From Diadema setosum (Eukaryota > Echinodermata > Echinoidea > Diadematoida > Diadematidae): a DNA stretch of 64,000 bases. The notes beneath the pieces are model-generated. The model was not told the origin of the DNA. It was given only the letters and a program-made list of their open reading frames with translations, and did no database searches. Positions 34,407-46,836 of the stretch are shown here, piece after piece; within the stretch, counting starts at the first letter, position 1, and every line of letters starts with the position of its first letter. The stretch spans positions 12,087,032-12,151,031 of the forward strand of contig NC_092686.1 of the NCBI RefSeq assembly GCF_964275005.1, written 5' to 3'. A program made the position numbers and the translations under genes.

Positions 34407-37293
34407 TTACTTCCGTCGAGCTTCCGGCACGAGGTAGGCGTCGTGATCGCTTAGTGGCCGATAGAAGTAGACCATGTCATTTTCGTAAATTTCGATGTGA
34501 GTGGGTGCATAGAGTCCTTGCAGCTGTGTGACCAAATCACAGAAAAAAAAAACACTTATATACAAATATTGTCAATAAAGTGTTGCTGCTTCTTCAAGAA
34601 CATGATTGTTGAACTTCAGCACGAAATTGGGCTCGTTTCCGCTCCTGCGTGAACATCATGGGGAGTCTTGGAAACAAAGTCCAATATTATTTATGAACGT
34701 TCCGTTCTAGAGCCAATTTTCCATTACATTTTTTTTTTTTTCTCATGAAGTCCGAGTCTAAAATGTAGTTTGCATGAGCATGCTGCTAGGTCACAGGGAA
34801 CTTTTCCGATTGCCAAAGAATTATTTTTAATTTAATTACTGAACAAATCATCAAGAGAAATATAACGTTGACAGGAAACCGAAGATCAAATTGAGTGAGA
34901 AGTTAAACAGTCATAAGACGTGTACAGGTTCTTCACCTCTTTTTCCGTTATTGCGAGTGAAAACAAGAAGAACGATTGTTTTTTTTTCTAGGGAGAGTGC
35001 ACTGGACCAATTAAATAACCACACATATTATCATGGCGTTATGTGACTATAATTATAGTTGGGGTAGAGAAAAGAAACTATATGCATTTATATAATGTTC
35101 TTTAAGTGTATCCTTTATTTCCCCTTATAGTCGTCTCTGTTTTGTTACATTCTCTTTGTCTTGTCCTCACTTGGGAATCAGATTATCTAATTTCGTTCCT
35201 ATATTTTGCTTCTTTAGTTTCAGAATGACTGAATACCATGTCACCAAGAGGCCATTATCCCAATCGAACAAACTGCTTATTGACAACGGTATAAGCCAGT
35301 TCGGAGTTCCACTCTGCGCATGAGCAGAAACAAGGTCATTCGGACCAACAGGCATGTTGGTTTTTAATTTCACTGGGATAAGCATATGTAATGTAATGAT
35401 TATTCATGAAATACTTATAAATGCTGCTTGCCAGCACATCCACCTGGCAGCAAAAGTGGTATTTGGCAATATCAATAGAAAGAGATCGTCAATACATTCA
35501 ATGCAAAATAACGAAATGGATGCTTTCCCAAGTGTTAATTCACGGATCATTCTGGTCATCTGGTCGACGCAAGTTCATTCTTTGTTTGAACAGGATCAAT
35601 GAATTCCATAAATTGTTATGTAAAGCTTACGCATTATGTCACTCTAAAACGATTGAAGTGCCCCTAACCGACTGAGAAAAGGGAAAGGTCATTCGGACCA
35701 ATGTGCCCATGAGCTAACTCCGAACTGGCTTATTATCCACCTGTACCTATGGTGCGATAAATGTAAGGCGCGTACACATAATCACATAATGTACTGTTTG
35801 AGTATTCTTATCCAAAATCTGATTTGAACATCATTGACTTATCAAATTCATTTCTTTCTTCTTTTTTTTTTTTGCACAAGTAGTGGAAGAAAACAAAGAG
35901 AAGTAAACAAACAGAAGAAAACAAACAGAAGCTTAACTGTAGCTGTACATCAATACGTACTTCTTTTCTTCCAGGTATTAGATCATAAAACAAATTACAT
36001 GATTGTGTAAAACACACACATATTAATCATGTAAGAATATACAGACATTTCTAGAAAGAAAGAGAGGGAGAGTGAGGGGAGGGAGAGAGAGAAAGCGAAA
36101 ACAATGGATACACGTTTACTTTGATTACGTTGTCCAGCTTCGGAAAGACTCGAAACAAAACGCAGAAAGTGGATAGAAACCATCGCAGAGGGAACTTCGT
36201 GGTGACGGCCGTCTGCATGGCGGGGAACTCGGCCAACCGAAACCCGTCATCTTTCAGTCTCTGCATCAGCATCTCGTCGACATTGGGATCGCCATCGTCC
36301 TCGCCGAGTATCGTCCCGATGGCATAGCGCCACTCGTTCTCCGGAGTCTGATGGAAAAAAAAAGAAGAACAACACGGTTATTTAGGAAGTGTGAAACATC
36401 ATTCATTCCGTCTGCGATGAAACGTTTCGTTTCTTACCTCACCCTTCCCCATTTGTGGTCTCTTAGGGCGGATAGGTCTAGCTTATTTCTTCAGAGTGAC
36501 AGCTTTTCCACTCACCTAAACATACATTCAGGGCATTTCTAAATACAACGTACTTTTGAAATCAAGTCTGGATGTATCAGTGTTGGGCAACCTAGGACAA
36601 AATTTCCGGTTGTCCCTTTATTATATAAATATGCGTAAAATTTGACAGAAATAGTTATGAAATCGGTTTACTTTCTCTTCCAAAGAACAAAATATGTCAC
36701 ACAGCCATTATCATAGCTATATAGACCAATTCGGTTTAGGTACTGTTTTTAATTTCATTTCTAGGGGCTTCAAGAATGGCTAACAAAAGTTAATTTATGC
36801 ACTGACGTAGAAACGCACCTGGCTCATTGCAGAAACCATTGAAAGTACTTTTATTCTTCTTTGGAAGCCCCACCCCCCCCCCCCCCCCCCGTATTATGGC
36901 CGCCATAACGTTATCGCGCACTGAAGTCGGATTCAGGCAGGCATGTGTCAAGGAGAGCTCGCTTCGCAGCTCTTTGGTCCTGTGATTTTATAGGCCCATC
37001 ATTTACACAAGTAACCACCATAAAATCAGTGTCACACAGACCGTTTTCGTGTCATCATAGTAGAGCCCGATGCTGCGCCGTTCGGGAGCTACAGCCTTCA
37101 CTCTCTTGAAGAGCCGCGTGGAGTTCTTGTAGTGACCGGTGCTGTACAGGTAGGCCACCCGCATGTGCCCGACTGGATGCTTTCGGGTTTCGACGACGAT
37201 GTCGTAGAACAGACCGCTGTAGTCCAAGATGGCGTAAATAGCATAAAGAAGGATTGCTATAATTGCACCATAAAATAACAAGAAACCAGCCAT
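34407..37293 (-). CDS. TEX264 paralogue without LIR tail (copy 2), three exons
   Basis: Exons 37042-37293, 36120-36347 and 34407-34523 join in phase 0 to 198 aa. The N-terminal anchor ('LLFYGAIIAILLYAIYAI') precedes 'DYSGLFYDIVVETRKHPVGH', 'MRVAYLYSTGHY' and 'RSIGLYYDD'. The middle exon keeps 'EWRYAIGTILGEDD', 'FRLAEFPAMQTAVTTKFP' and 'FPKL'. The last exon keeps 'IEIYENDMVYFYRPLSDHDA' and stops six residues after 'VPE'. Introns fall at the same places and phases as in the 17.7-kb TEX264, so it arose by tandem gene duplication. The acidic tail with the FEEL motif is absent. All exons are open with good splice sites, which suggests a working gene. Likely an ER-membrane protein with a GyrI-like domain facing the cytosol; its role is unknown. 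Confidence 0.9.
35291..35733. mobile_element. 443-bp TIR element (ATAAGCCAGTTCGGAGTT ends)
   Basis: The left end ATAAGCCAGTTCGGAGTT and the right end AACTCCGAACTGGCTTAT are perfect inverted copies. A second inner pair, AAGGTCATTCGGACCAA, occurs as direct copies near each end. It has no transposase. It lies in intron 2 of the second TEX264 copy. Confidence 0.75.
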
Positions 37294-39112
37294 TTCAAAT
37301 CGTGAAATCGCGATGAATTATGACCACGCTCAGTTTGAATACCAGCCTTTGGCACGCAGCTTTGTGTTTACAATATTATAATGCTTGACGAGGGATCTCA
37401 AGATTTCACAGGGCATTCAAAGAGATATCGCATACCCACTCAACCATTTATCAATTGTAAATGAACCTTTGATCGCGCGGGAAATTCTTTTTGAAACGAG
37501 ACAGGCCATGGGAATTGAAAGGATCCGATAAACTCGTGGCGTCACACAGGCGCCACTGTCCTAGTTTCAACAGTCTGTTGGCTACCTTCTTGACGTTGGT
37601 GGCGTACAACAGCCTTAAAAAAAGTATCGATGTTCGGCTCTGAGTGAGTGCAATGGGGAAAGCTAGCTTGCCAGTGAATTTACCCTTCACATGTCTGAAT
37701 GTGATAATGGCATTGGAATTTATTTACAAATTGATTTATTGTATTCAGATAGACCCTATTGTGAACAGTATGAATACAGTGTAGGCGTACTTTTTGAATA
37801 CTTCTTTTTTTTTTCCCTTCTTTCCTTCTTTCCTTCCATTTTTTCCATCCATTCTGTCAAGTCGTGTCATGTTGTTGCTGTGTGTCTCCTGTTTTGTTCC
37901 GTCTTGTCTTAGATTATATTTGTGTTAAGTATATGCAAATAAGTATTTCATTAGATTTTCCTTTAAGTGGTTCACAATCTACAAGCTTACTTTTTAGTGG
38001 ACCTCTCAATTCTTTTTTTTTTTCTCAACTGAAACATAACATTGTGTTTTTGCAAGTATATATGCATGCATATTATACAGTACGTTCCAAAAAAAATACA
38101 ATCAGATTTTCGAATTGATAACAACCAATATGATTGACCTGTCTAAATACTACTTCAGGGTCTTAAGATATTACATCTTAGCTCTATTTTGCAGAAAACC
38201 CCATTCAATTTGGTTAAGCGGTCACAGAGAAATGTAGATTGTTGTAAAACATGTCACGAGTGTGATTCTTCCAATTTTAGCACTTCGATGCTCTTGTGTG
38301 GGAATACAATAGACAACTTTGAGGGAAGAGATTCCCGACATCCTCTACAAAATTCCTCATTTCTCTTTGACCACTGAAGTAAATCGAATGGGATTTTCTG
38401 TAAGATGTGGGCAATGAATTATATTTTCATTCACTGAATTTGTATTTAGATTGATTCACTATTTTTAAAGATATCATTGCAGAGGATCCCGTTGTATTTT
38501 TTTTTTTGACATACGCTATAACTTTTTTTGTATCATTCAATATCCTTTGCAAAGTTGAATGTATACGTTTGTGATATAATTCCTGATTTATTCTGTGTTG
38601 TATTCTGTTGGAAAAAAAGAAGAAGAATGAAATAAATGAATTAAATAAATTGAATGAAGTATGAGACAAAGAAACAAAGTATATCTTGGTAACAAATGTC
38701 TTATAAGGAACTGTCTCGAGTGCTAAATTTCACACCTGTGATTTGTCAAAAAAAATATGTGTTTGATATCTTTGTTGGTGAACTAAATTTTGTGTGAATG
38801 GTGTTGGGTGTTTTAACCAACATCAGCTGGTTGAAATGATATTGCAATTAACAGCAAACGATTTTTACCAACATGTATTGCTTAAATCAATTTAACTAAA
38901 ATAAATTCTTATCATTATTTTTGACAAAGGTGCCCTAAAATATGTGAATTGAAAATAAGCTGTTGGTGTACAGCATTATAGACATTATAGGAATTTCTCT
39001 GTTCTATTCTCTATTGCGATTGAAATTGTTTGGCCAACACGTGGACTTCTTAGTACATTTACTGAACATATTTGTACAGTGTATTACATGAATGTAGGCA
39101 TATATATGCATA

Positions 39113-39116
<4 letters not shown>

Positions 39117-39165
<49 letters not shown>

Positions 39166-39176
39166 CAAAGTTTTCG

Positions 39177-39209
<33 letters not shown>
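39117..39209. repeat. (TA)n microsatellite, two blocks
   Basis: Two AT-repeat blocks (about 47 and 30 bp) are separated by ACAAAGTTTTCGC. Confidence 0.95.
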
Positions 39210-39210
<1 letters not shown>

Positions 39211-40264
39211 CTACACACATTTATATATGTGTAATAAAATATAGTACATTACATGTATATGCATGAATGTAAACTATGTAAGTGTATGCACGTTGCTTGA
39301 TTATGCTAGGTATAACCTAAACCCATTTGTATACAGACACAAAGGCACACACAAAAAAGACAAAGATCTCCAAGATGCTGCAAAATACATCCAAGGTTTA
39401 GTTATTCCAGTATTTCATGTACAAGTGTAGTCATTGTACATCCTGCCTGCTACTGCTTATCATCATGATTGAAGGCAACGTCTACCCGGAGGTTTATGAC
39501 ACACCGGAGGTTTATGACACAACTCAGTCCTCCACAGTGTATCATGATGACTTTATTTGTGCAGTATTTGCCTCTTTTGTTTCCCAGTGAATTCAATATT
39601 TTGACATAAATATGCAAGCAGAGAAGAAAATATGTTTCCTTTAAACATAAGTTCAAGTTCTTCGCCTCATGGAATTCCTAGAATACACGAGATAGAATTG
39701 TCGCTGTTTTATATACAAGGTCACACACCTTAATACAAACACTGCTTATGAAATACAGTCCATCAAGGCACTACAATTTATTTTACACTTTTGCAAAATT
39801 AATCTTAACCAGAAATCATTGTATATCCCAATATTTTTTTCAAAGATAAAGGGGCTCTCCATTTACAGCGCTATAGAAAAAATTAATTGTGGTATTTGTA
39901 CCTGCCGTCTTCATTTTGGACTTTTGGTCTGCTGAGCACTATCGTATTTCTATATACTTTTTCCCCTTTTACAAACAATATAGCATAAAAGACCAGGGCA
40001 TAAATATTCAGCAAAAGTTACGGAAACCATTTTTACAGCAAAATTTATGTACATGAAATGTCTTTTGAGGGAGTTAACATTGGAAAAACACTCTGAAAAT
40101 TAATGATGGTATGTGTAGTTGATATTGAAAAATATAGTAAATGGCGTATATTTACAACACACTTTGTGACTGGTCAAATTATTGAACCAAGTTACATTCA
40201 CTGATTTCGTTGTAACTCACTATACTTACTAATTCTTGCACGGTGAATCCCGTGATATAGGTAT

Positions 40265-40641
40265 ACAGTGCAATCTCTTTATAACAAAGTTCACTGAACG
40301 GGCAATTTTCTTTCGCTGTATCGAAATTGTGTTTTAACCGGACAATAATATACATACAATTAATGAAAACACGCAAATCATGCGTATATTGTATATATTA
40401 TGTTGTTTATTGAATGCTCATCATGCGCTGAAAAGCAGTGTTAAATGTGGCGCTATATAGTATTATCTTTCTCTAATTTCGTTTAAGTTTTGCATTTTAG
40501 AGAGAGCTGTTGAAGTTGTTTGTACTTTCGGTTTTACAATTTAAAAAATCGTTATTCCAAAGGTTTGTTATTCAGGAGTTGTTTGTACTTTCGGTTTTAC
40601 AATTTAAAAAATCGTTATTCCAAAGGTTTGTTATTCAGGAG

Positions 40642-40724
<83 letters not shown>

Positions 40725-41590
40725 TCCGAAGGCTCGTTATTCAAAAAGAGAAATAACGTTTGTTATTCCGAAGGTGTCTTTTTTTATTTCAATCCAAAAA
40801 TGAAATAAGGTTTACTATTCCGAAGCTTCGTTAATCCGAAAATGAAAAAGATTCGTCATTCTGAGGGTTTGTTAATCCAATAACGGCATAAACTTTGTAA
40901 TTCCGAAGGCCTGTTAGTATACTCATCTTTTCTATATTTACTTTTAACTTCACTATTCACTTCATTGTGAAGGTTCGTTATTCCGAAGGAGGTTTTTTTT
41001 TTAATAATGATAAAAAATGAAAGAAGGTGTGCTATTCCAAAGCTTCGTTAATCCGAAAATGAAAAGGATTCATTATTCTGAAGGTTTATTCATCCTAAAC
41101 AGCATAAGGTTTGTAATTCCGGAGGTTTGTACAAGGTTCTTGCACAATGTTGCAAGTATATCTTTTCTATTCTTTTTTGGATTAACGATCCTTATTTCAT
41201 TTTCCGAGAAAAAGATAACGAAGATTAAAATAATTTTCGGATTATCCCAGCCATATTATGTCATGTTAGTATTAACGAACCTCAGGAATAGCGAATCATG
41301 TTTCATTCGGATAAACATTATGATAACACATGTTCCCCTCGGAAACGGTATGTAAAACAGGGAGCGAAGGCAGAGGGATTTCTTTTTAAACACACTAAAA
41401 TGTGAAGCGTTCGCCCATGCTAAGATCTGTTAATTTTTGCTACGCTATGTAATTTCGGAAATGATTTTCATTTCGGAGCAAATCTTTTGAATCAATGGGG
41501 CTCGAAAATGATTTCGTTATAACGAAAATGTTGCTATAACCGTGTTCGTTGTTAGCGAATTTTGCATAGACTATGTCATAGACCTTATGG
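40265..41590. mobile_element. Composite repeat: 'TTATAAC' element interrupted by a TTCCGAAGG array
   Basis: The left end (CAGTGCAATCTCTTTATAAC, TTTCTTTCGCTGTATCGAAA) and the right end (TTGCTATAACCGTGTTCG) match the two ends of the short element at 12415-12608. Between them lies about 1 kb made of a 65-bp tandem duplication (40515-40640), an 80-bp (GTT)n tract and TTATTCCGAAGG-type inverted words (to ~41330) as at 27466-27835. This suggests one repeat nested in or expanded within another. Confidence 0.55.
40641..40721. repeat. (GTT)n microsatellite
   Basis: About 27 uninterrupted GTT units. The frames through it (poly-Leu, poly-Cys) are not genes. Confidence 0.95.
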
Positions 41591-41931
41591 GAATTTTGAG
41601 ACCTGATTTTAGACCACCAGTGTAAATGAAAACCTTGTAAAGAAATGAGAAGCGCGCATTTAATGAAAACCCTCTATAGACACTAGGCTACGTACAGTGT
41701 TTTTCCTCTAATTTCAAGATGTTTACTTATTCTTCTTCTGCTTGTTGCCTATTATCGCGGTTACTCACAATTTCTAAAGATGACATGCTCTTGGGAGCAC
41801 GTGAAACAGAAATCAAAAACCTGTAAAATTAGACTGTTCCTCCCATGGAATACCATTTTTGAAATACAGGTGATGTTACAATCAAGACACAACGTTGCTC
41901 TTCCTTTGCTTAGTCCGGATCAATTCCCGTA

Positions 41932-44900
41932 CTACGCTCTGTGAAACTCGGGTACGAAGAAGGCGTCGTGGTCGGTTAGCGGCAAGATAAAGCGGATTTT
42001 GGCACTATCGTACAGCTCCAAACATGGCCCGACGTGTAGACCCTCTTTCTGTAAACAGCACAAATTATGGAGAAAATAGTAGTGAAGATTAATGAATAAT
42101 TACTTGCAGCAAAAGAGAAGGAAAAAACAAAACAAAACAATCAAACTGTGTTTCCCGCTCTTGATTTTCATCTTTCTCGGAACACTAGTCAAGCAGATTT
42201 CCGACTTCGAATGTTGTATCCATTTGTAGTTGAATGTTTGTCTGTCCTCTAAATTTTCTTTGTTTGGAGATTTTTTCATTGTTGTTTTGACAAGTAGAGC
42301 TGGTAAAGCAAAACACCTTTGCAGCATGTTAACATGAAATGTCATGAACTGTCGATTGAGAAACAAGCCGGAATATGCATGACACTGCGTACTGATTCGC
42401 CAGCTTCACCATAGTCATTAGTCATCATTATTATCATTTACCCCATGCTATAAGCATCATATATTCATCATGATCGTTACGACTGTAGCATTTCTTTAAT
42501 AGTTTCTATAAATCATTATCATCAATGAGTATATACCTGTACATTCTAAGAAGAAAAGGCTCAACTCTGCACCTTCACCATTGAGTGTCACAGTGGGAGC
42601 ACCTTTAAAGGTACAACTTTTCACCTTTCTCAACCAAAAGGTACAAAGTTGCTCCCATAAAGGTGCTTCCAGTGTGACAATGGTAAAGGTGCCAAGTTGA
42701 ACCTATCTTAACTTAGAACTTACATTCATTATCAAAACCATGACTGATACAATAAACAATTCTTGAAGCTTACCTTTATCACTCGATGCAGTTTGGGGTA
42801 GACACGAAAGATGGCTATAAAGATGGAAATAAACCAGGGAAAGGGAAACTCAGTCCCAACGGCTCTCTGGATGGCCGGGAATTCGGTGATGCGGAATCCG
42901 TCCTTCACCAGACGCTCCTCCACCATCCCGTCATCGCTCTCGAGCGCGTCGTCTTCGCTCAGCACCGCGGCGACCAGGTAGCGCAGTTTACTTGCAGCCG
43001 TCTGTATAAGGAGGAATCAAGGGGTGGAATAGGAGGAGGAGGATAATAAGGAGGGAGATGAAGCAGAAGAGGAAGAAATGGGGGAGATGAGGATGTGAGA
43101 AAAGAATAAAGGAAGAGGGAAGAGGAGGAAAGAGAAAATGAGCAAGGAGAAAGCGGAAGACAGAGAGGAGGAGGAGATGGATGTGGGAAGACAACACACA
43201 GACACAAAACACAATATGCTTAACGATATACTCTGCTAGTCCATGTACTGCAAAGAGTTAGGTGTTAAATATAAAACATCGGGTTTGTGTTATATTTCCG
43301 GTGCTCAATAAAGTCACTTCGAAATACATGTATATTCTTAAGTAGGTAATTGAATAGCTGTGGAAACATTACGGGCCTACAACACAGTAACAGCAGAGAG
43401 TGTGGTCTCCTATTCACACTGGGCGAGTGTTATACCATTGAAATTAACACCAGCGCAGTGCCAAAAATATCACTAGCGACTAGCGGTGTCAAATTAACCC
43501 CACGACGAAGTGCCAAGTGAACACTTGTCAACATCGTCACAACATCATTTTTTACACCCGTTGGTGTGGTCCTGTATTGACACAGGTTTGTGTTAGATTT
43601 ATCAATCGTGGTGTTAAGGTAAACACCGAGCTTTTTGCGGAGTACACATACATCGATTCATAAAACACGAAATGGAGGGGAAATGTCACAATACATTGTA
43701 TAACATGTACATAACAGGGGCCGCGGAACGGGAGGGGGGCAGGGCTAAAAGACATACACGACTCCCCGAGGGTTAAGGCCCGGTCCCACTGGCCGACGGA
43801 CACAAAGCTTATGCAGAAAGGACACAGCGGACGGGCAAAATTTCGGGGATGGCTTCATCCGCTTTCATCCGCTCCAGAAATTGACAAAATTGGCGAAAAT
43901 TGGCGGTAACAGAACGGAAATAGAACGGACGTGGGTAGTATGTAGCGGGGATGTTAAACGGATGTTCATCGGAAGCCTAGCGGATGAAAGCGGATGGAAG
44001 GGGATGACAGCTCCGAAGGGGTTACCGGAGATAATTGCGAAACGGACGCATAGCAGAAAAAGCGGATGCAGAGTGGATGCAGAGCGGATGCAGAGCGGGT
44101 GCAGAGGGGATGCTTTCGAAATGCTTTATATACGAGATGCATACGCTTACATCCTTTCTATTAACGTGCTATTAACGATGTAAAGACGTTCCACGTACCA
44201 TATCTTTCCTCCCTCTTTCCGTTTTTAGCTGCAGCGGATGTGAGTTGCGAGGATGTCCAGAGGATGCAGAGAGGATGCAGCGGACGTTTAAGGGATGCCG
44301 CACGGACATACAACGTTTGTTGCTCGTATGTCGCGGATTTACATCGTACACAGCGGAAAGTTCATCCGTTCTAAAAGTTTTAAGCAGCTTAAAACTTTTT
44401 GCGCGGATGAAATCACAGTGGACGGATGCTCGATGGATAGAGCGGATGAAACACGTATGCGATGGGTACACAGCGGATTCGTAGCGTTTTCCAACGGATG
44501 GCAAGATTTTTGTACGCTTTACATCCTCTTTGCATCCGTAAGCTTCCGCAGATCCTGTATCTTTCGTGCAGTCTACATAATTATCTGATTATGAGAGTAA
44601 TAACAAACTGTTGAAAATAGTTGCGCTGTCAGTGTCATGGTCATGCCTTACTGCGACCAGCCCCAACACGCAGTGCTCCCACAGTGTGTAACTGTGTACA
44701 CGGAGCGTCCCGGGGTTAGGTCATGCCCATGTTGATGTTAATGCTATATAGACACCTACTGCAGTTGATGTTTATAGTACGATACCGAAAGCAAATGGCC
44801 TATTTATAAAAGCATTATGGAAAATTTGCAGATGAAACATATGCATCAAGAGTGATATCTTGAACATTTTTTAAATTCAATTTCAATTCAATGTTTTATT

Positions 44901-45617
44901 TCATTTTCCGACAAAAAAGATATGAACATCACTTTCACAAATCAATCCTTCTCAAGGTAAATAGGACCTTTAATTCCTGTCTACTCTTGAGTTTAAGACG
45001 GCTTAAAATTGACATGATTATGACAGATAACACTGTTTCCTGAAAGCCAGAAATAAAGAAATGAGCAAATGAAAAAAATTTTTTTTCACTGCCTGTCACT
45101 ATAAAAAAAAAGTTCTCCCCCCCCCCCCCCCGGGGGGGGGGGGGAGGGGCGGTTGGGGTGGGATGGGCTGCTTACAATTCCGCAGATACCAAGCAACCTG
45201 TCGGCTCCATCTTTCCAATGGCAGGTCAATTAAAAAGAAATTCAAAAATTCAAAAATTTCATTTACAATGATATGCCTTTAACTTGTGAATATTTACACT
45301 GAATCTCAAGCTTAAGTTCAAGGAGAGCAATTAAAGCGGGCTTGGGACCTACTTACAGTTTCAGTGTCGTCGTAGTAGATCCCCAAAGTTCGATGGTGTG
45401 GTGCGTGTCGGCTCACACGCCCGAAGAGCGGTCCGCAATCTTTGTACGGGCCCGTAGCATACAAATACGCTACGCGCAGTCGACCTACTGGCTTGCGATA
45501 CATCATAACCTTGATGTGCACAAAAAGGCCGCTGTACGCCAGGAGAGCTATGAAAATCAACAGCAAAACCAGACCCGACACAATGCCGACCCCGTACTCT
45601 TGGAAAATATTCTCCAT
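41932..45617 (-). CDS. TEX264 paralogue without LIR tail (copy 3), three exons
   Basis: Exons 45357-45617, 42774-43001 and 41932-42048 join in phase 0 to 201 aa. The hydrophobic anchor 'GIVSGLVLLLIFIALLAY' is followed by 'SGLFVHIKVMMYRKPVG', 'LRVAYLYATGPY' and 'RTLGIYYDD'. The middle exon has 'KLRYLVAAVLSEDD', 'FRITEFPAIQRAVGTEFP' and 'VYPKL'. The last exon ends 'ILPLTDHDAFFVPEFHRA' and stop. The second and third exons have exactly the same length as those of copy 2 (228 and 117 bp), so copies 2 and 3 are closest relatives. Like copy 2 it lacks the C-terminal acidic tail and FEEL motif. Every exon is open. Inferred: ER-anchored domain-only protein; function not known. Confidence 0.9.
42549..42711. 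repeat. 163-bp palindromic element in TEX264 copy 3 intron 2
   Basis: AAGAAAAGGCTCAACTCTGC, CACCTTCACCATTG and GGGAGCACCTTTA at the left are matched in inverse by TAAAGGTGC, CAATGGTAAAGGTG and CCAAGTTGAACCTATCTT at the right. It is a hairpin-forming MITE-like repeat. Confidence 0.6.
43414..43630. repeat. Short repeat rich in AACACC/GTGTT words
   Basis: Recurrent TTAACACC, GGTGTTAA, GTGTCAA and ACACTTG words lie on both strands in TEX264 copy 3 intron 1. It is non-coding and probably a dispersed repeat. Confidence 0.35.
43777..44580. repeat. GGATG-rich repeat block in TEX264 copy 3 intron 1
   Basis: This begins GGCCCGGTCCCACTGGCCGA and contains many AGCGGATG / CATCCGC words (for example 43980-44110 and 44230-44530) with imperfect spacing. 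The open frames across it are repeat artefacts. It is likely a dispersed repeat with an internal minisatellite-like part. Confidence 0.5.
45117..45149. repeat. Poly-C/poly-G junction
   Basis: About 16 C are followed directly by about 14 G, then GGGG-containing sequence. It is self-complementary and also a G-quadruplex candidate on either strand. Confidence 0.9.
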
Positions 45618-46836
45618 TTTCTGATAGCCTGATGCTACTGCGCGAAACAGTCAAGAAACATACGACGCTGCGGACTGACTGGAAATAGTACAGTTTGCTG
45701 TCAATTCAAATGTGTGCACCGTCCGTCTGCCTCTGAACATCCGTTGCCAATATCATAACCTATATTTCATGCAGCGCGCTTGCACTGAGCCCGCCAATCA
45801 TGAAAAGGAAACCAGCAAGCAAAACTGCCAACGGTTTCCTTATCAGCTATCTGTAAACGAGGGTTCCAGTGTCACAACAGAAGCATAAACAGACCTTTGA
45901 TCATGGACGAGAGCGTGTTACAACTAGCATTGGGCCAACAAACGTGTGCATAGCAGAAATGTGTTCAAGCGAAACGTACAAAGTAAATTTAAAGGCCTTC
46001 AGTTTCGATTTTGCATTTTACTAATAGAGGTACGTGTAGGGTGGTTTTGAAAAGGTTCAGCGGACTAAAACCGAGAAAAAGAGACCCAGAGCATCTCCCA
46101 CCCTGCGGATCATCTTGCTGCATTCTGGAATCTATTTCAACCATAACAGACGGAAGAATGGAAGTACTGTGCGCAATAGACTTAGACTAGAGATCATGAA
46201 AAGCCTCCCCATCCCCATAAGATAAAACTCGCACGAACAAAAAAACAAAAACCAATATACAAAATACTGAGTACACCTGTAGCACACACTCCCAATTCAC
46301 TATATTTTGGTAAAAATAAATCACGCATTCGCAACTGTGCAAATATATGTGCATATATTCTATCTATACATATGTTTTAATGTCTTTTTAATAATTTTTA
46401 ATGTTTTTTAATGCAAACAGAAATTATGCAAGACTGACTGCACCATCATCAACCACTTGTCACAGCACATCCCACCCCAATTTTAGCTTGGAAGGAGCTG
46501 ATTATCTCGTGACGGTACATTAATATCATTGCGCGTGTACAGTGTAATGTGTCGCTATGTGTATACACGCCATGAACGGGAAATGGCATTCAGCTTAGAC
46601 TATGAAGAATTTGTTATAAATACAGTTGGAATCTCTACCGTCATATGGAAAACACGCACACACACACACACACACAAACAAACAAACACACACACACACA
46701 TTAGGTGACAATTCTCCACCTTTCCTGGATTTGTCAGAGCACGAAAACAGCTGGTTGAATGAGTCTATTCTATTCTATTCTATTCTTTCTCGATTGAGCA
46801 AAACGCGCGATATTGATATGCCCGCATCCGAGAGTA
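45618..46836. other. Upstream of TEX264 copy 3; no gene recognised
   Basis: The first few hundred bases could hold the promoter of the minus-strand gene. CA/CAAA repeats occur at 46655-46700. No coding exon was seen. Confidence 0.35.

Larger units (their letters stand above)
37294..41931. other. Intergenic region between TEX264 copies 2 and 3
   Basis: No coding exon was recognised. It holds (TA)n tracts at 39117-39209 and the repeat complex at 40265-41590. A minus-strand open frame at 37451-37690 lacks splice or family support. Confidence 0.4.

Noticed and set aside
40510-40803. Open frames with poly-Leu and poly-Cys
   Set aside because: They are translations of the (GTT)n tract and a local duplication.
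43881-44588. Open frames of ~100 aa on both strands
   Set aside because: They lie in a GGATG-rich repeat block inside an intron of TEX264 copy 3; no family resemblance.
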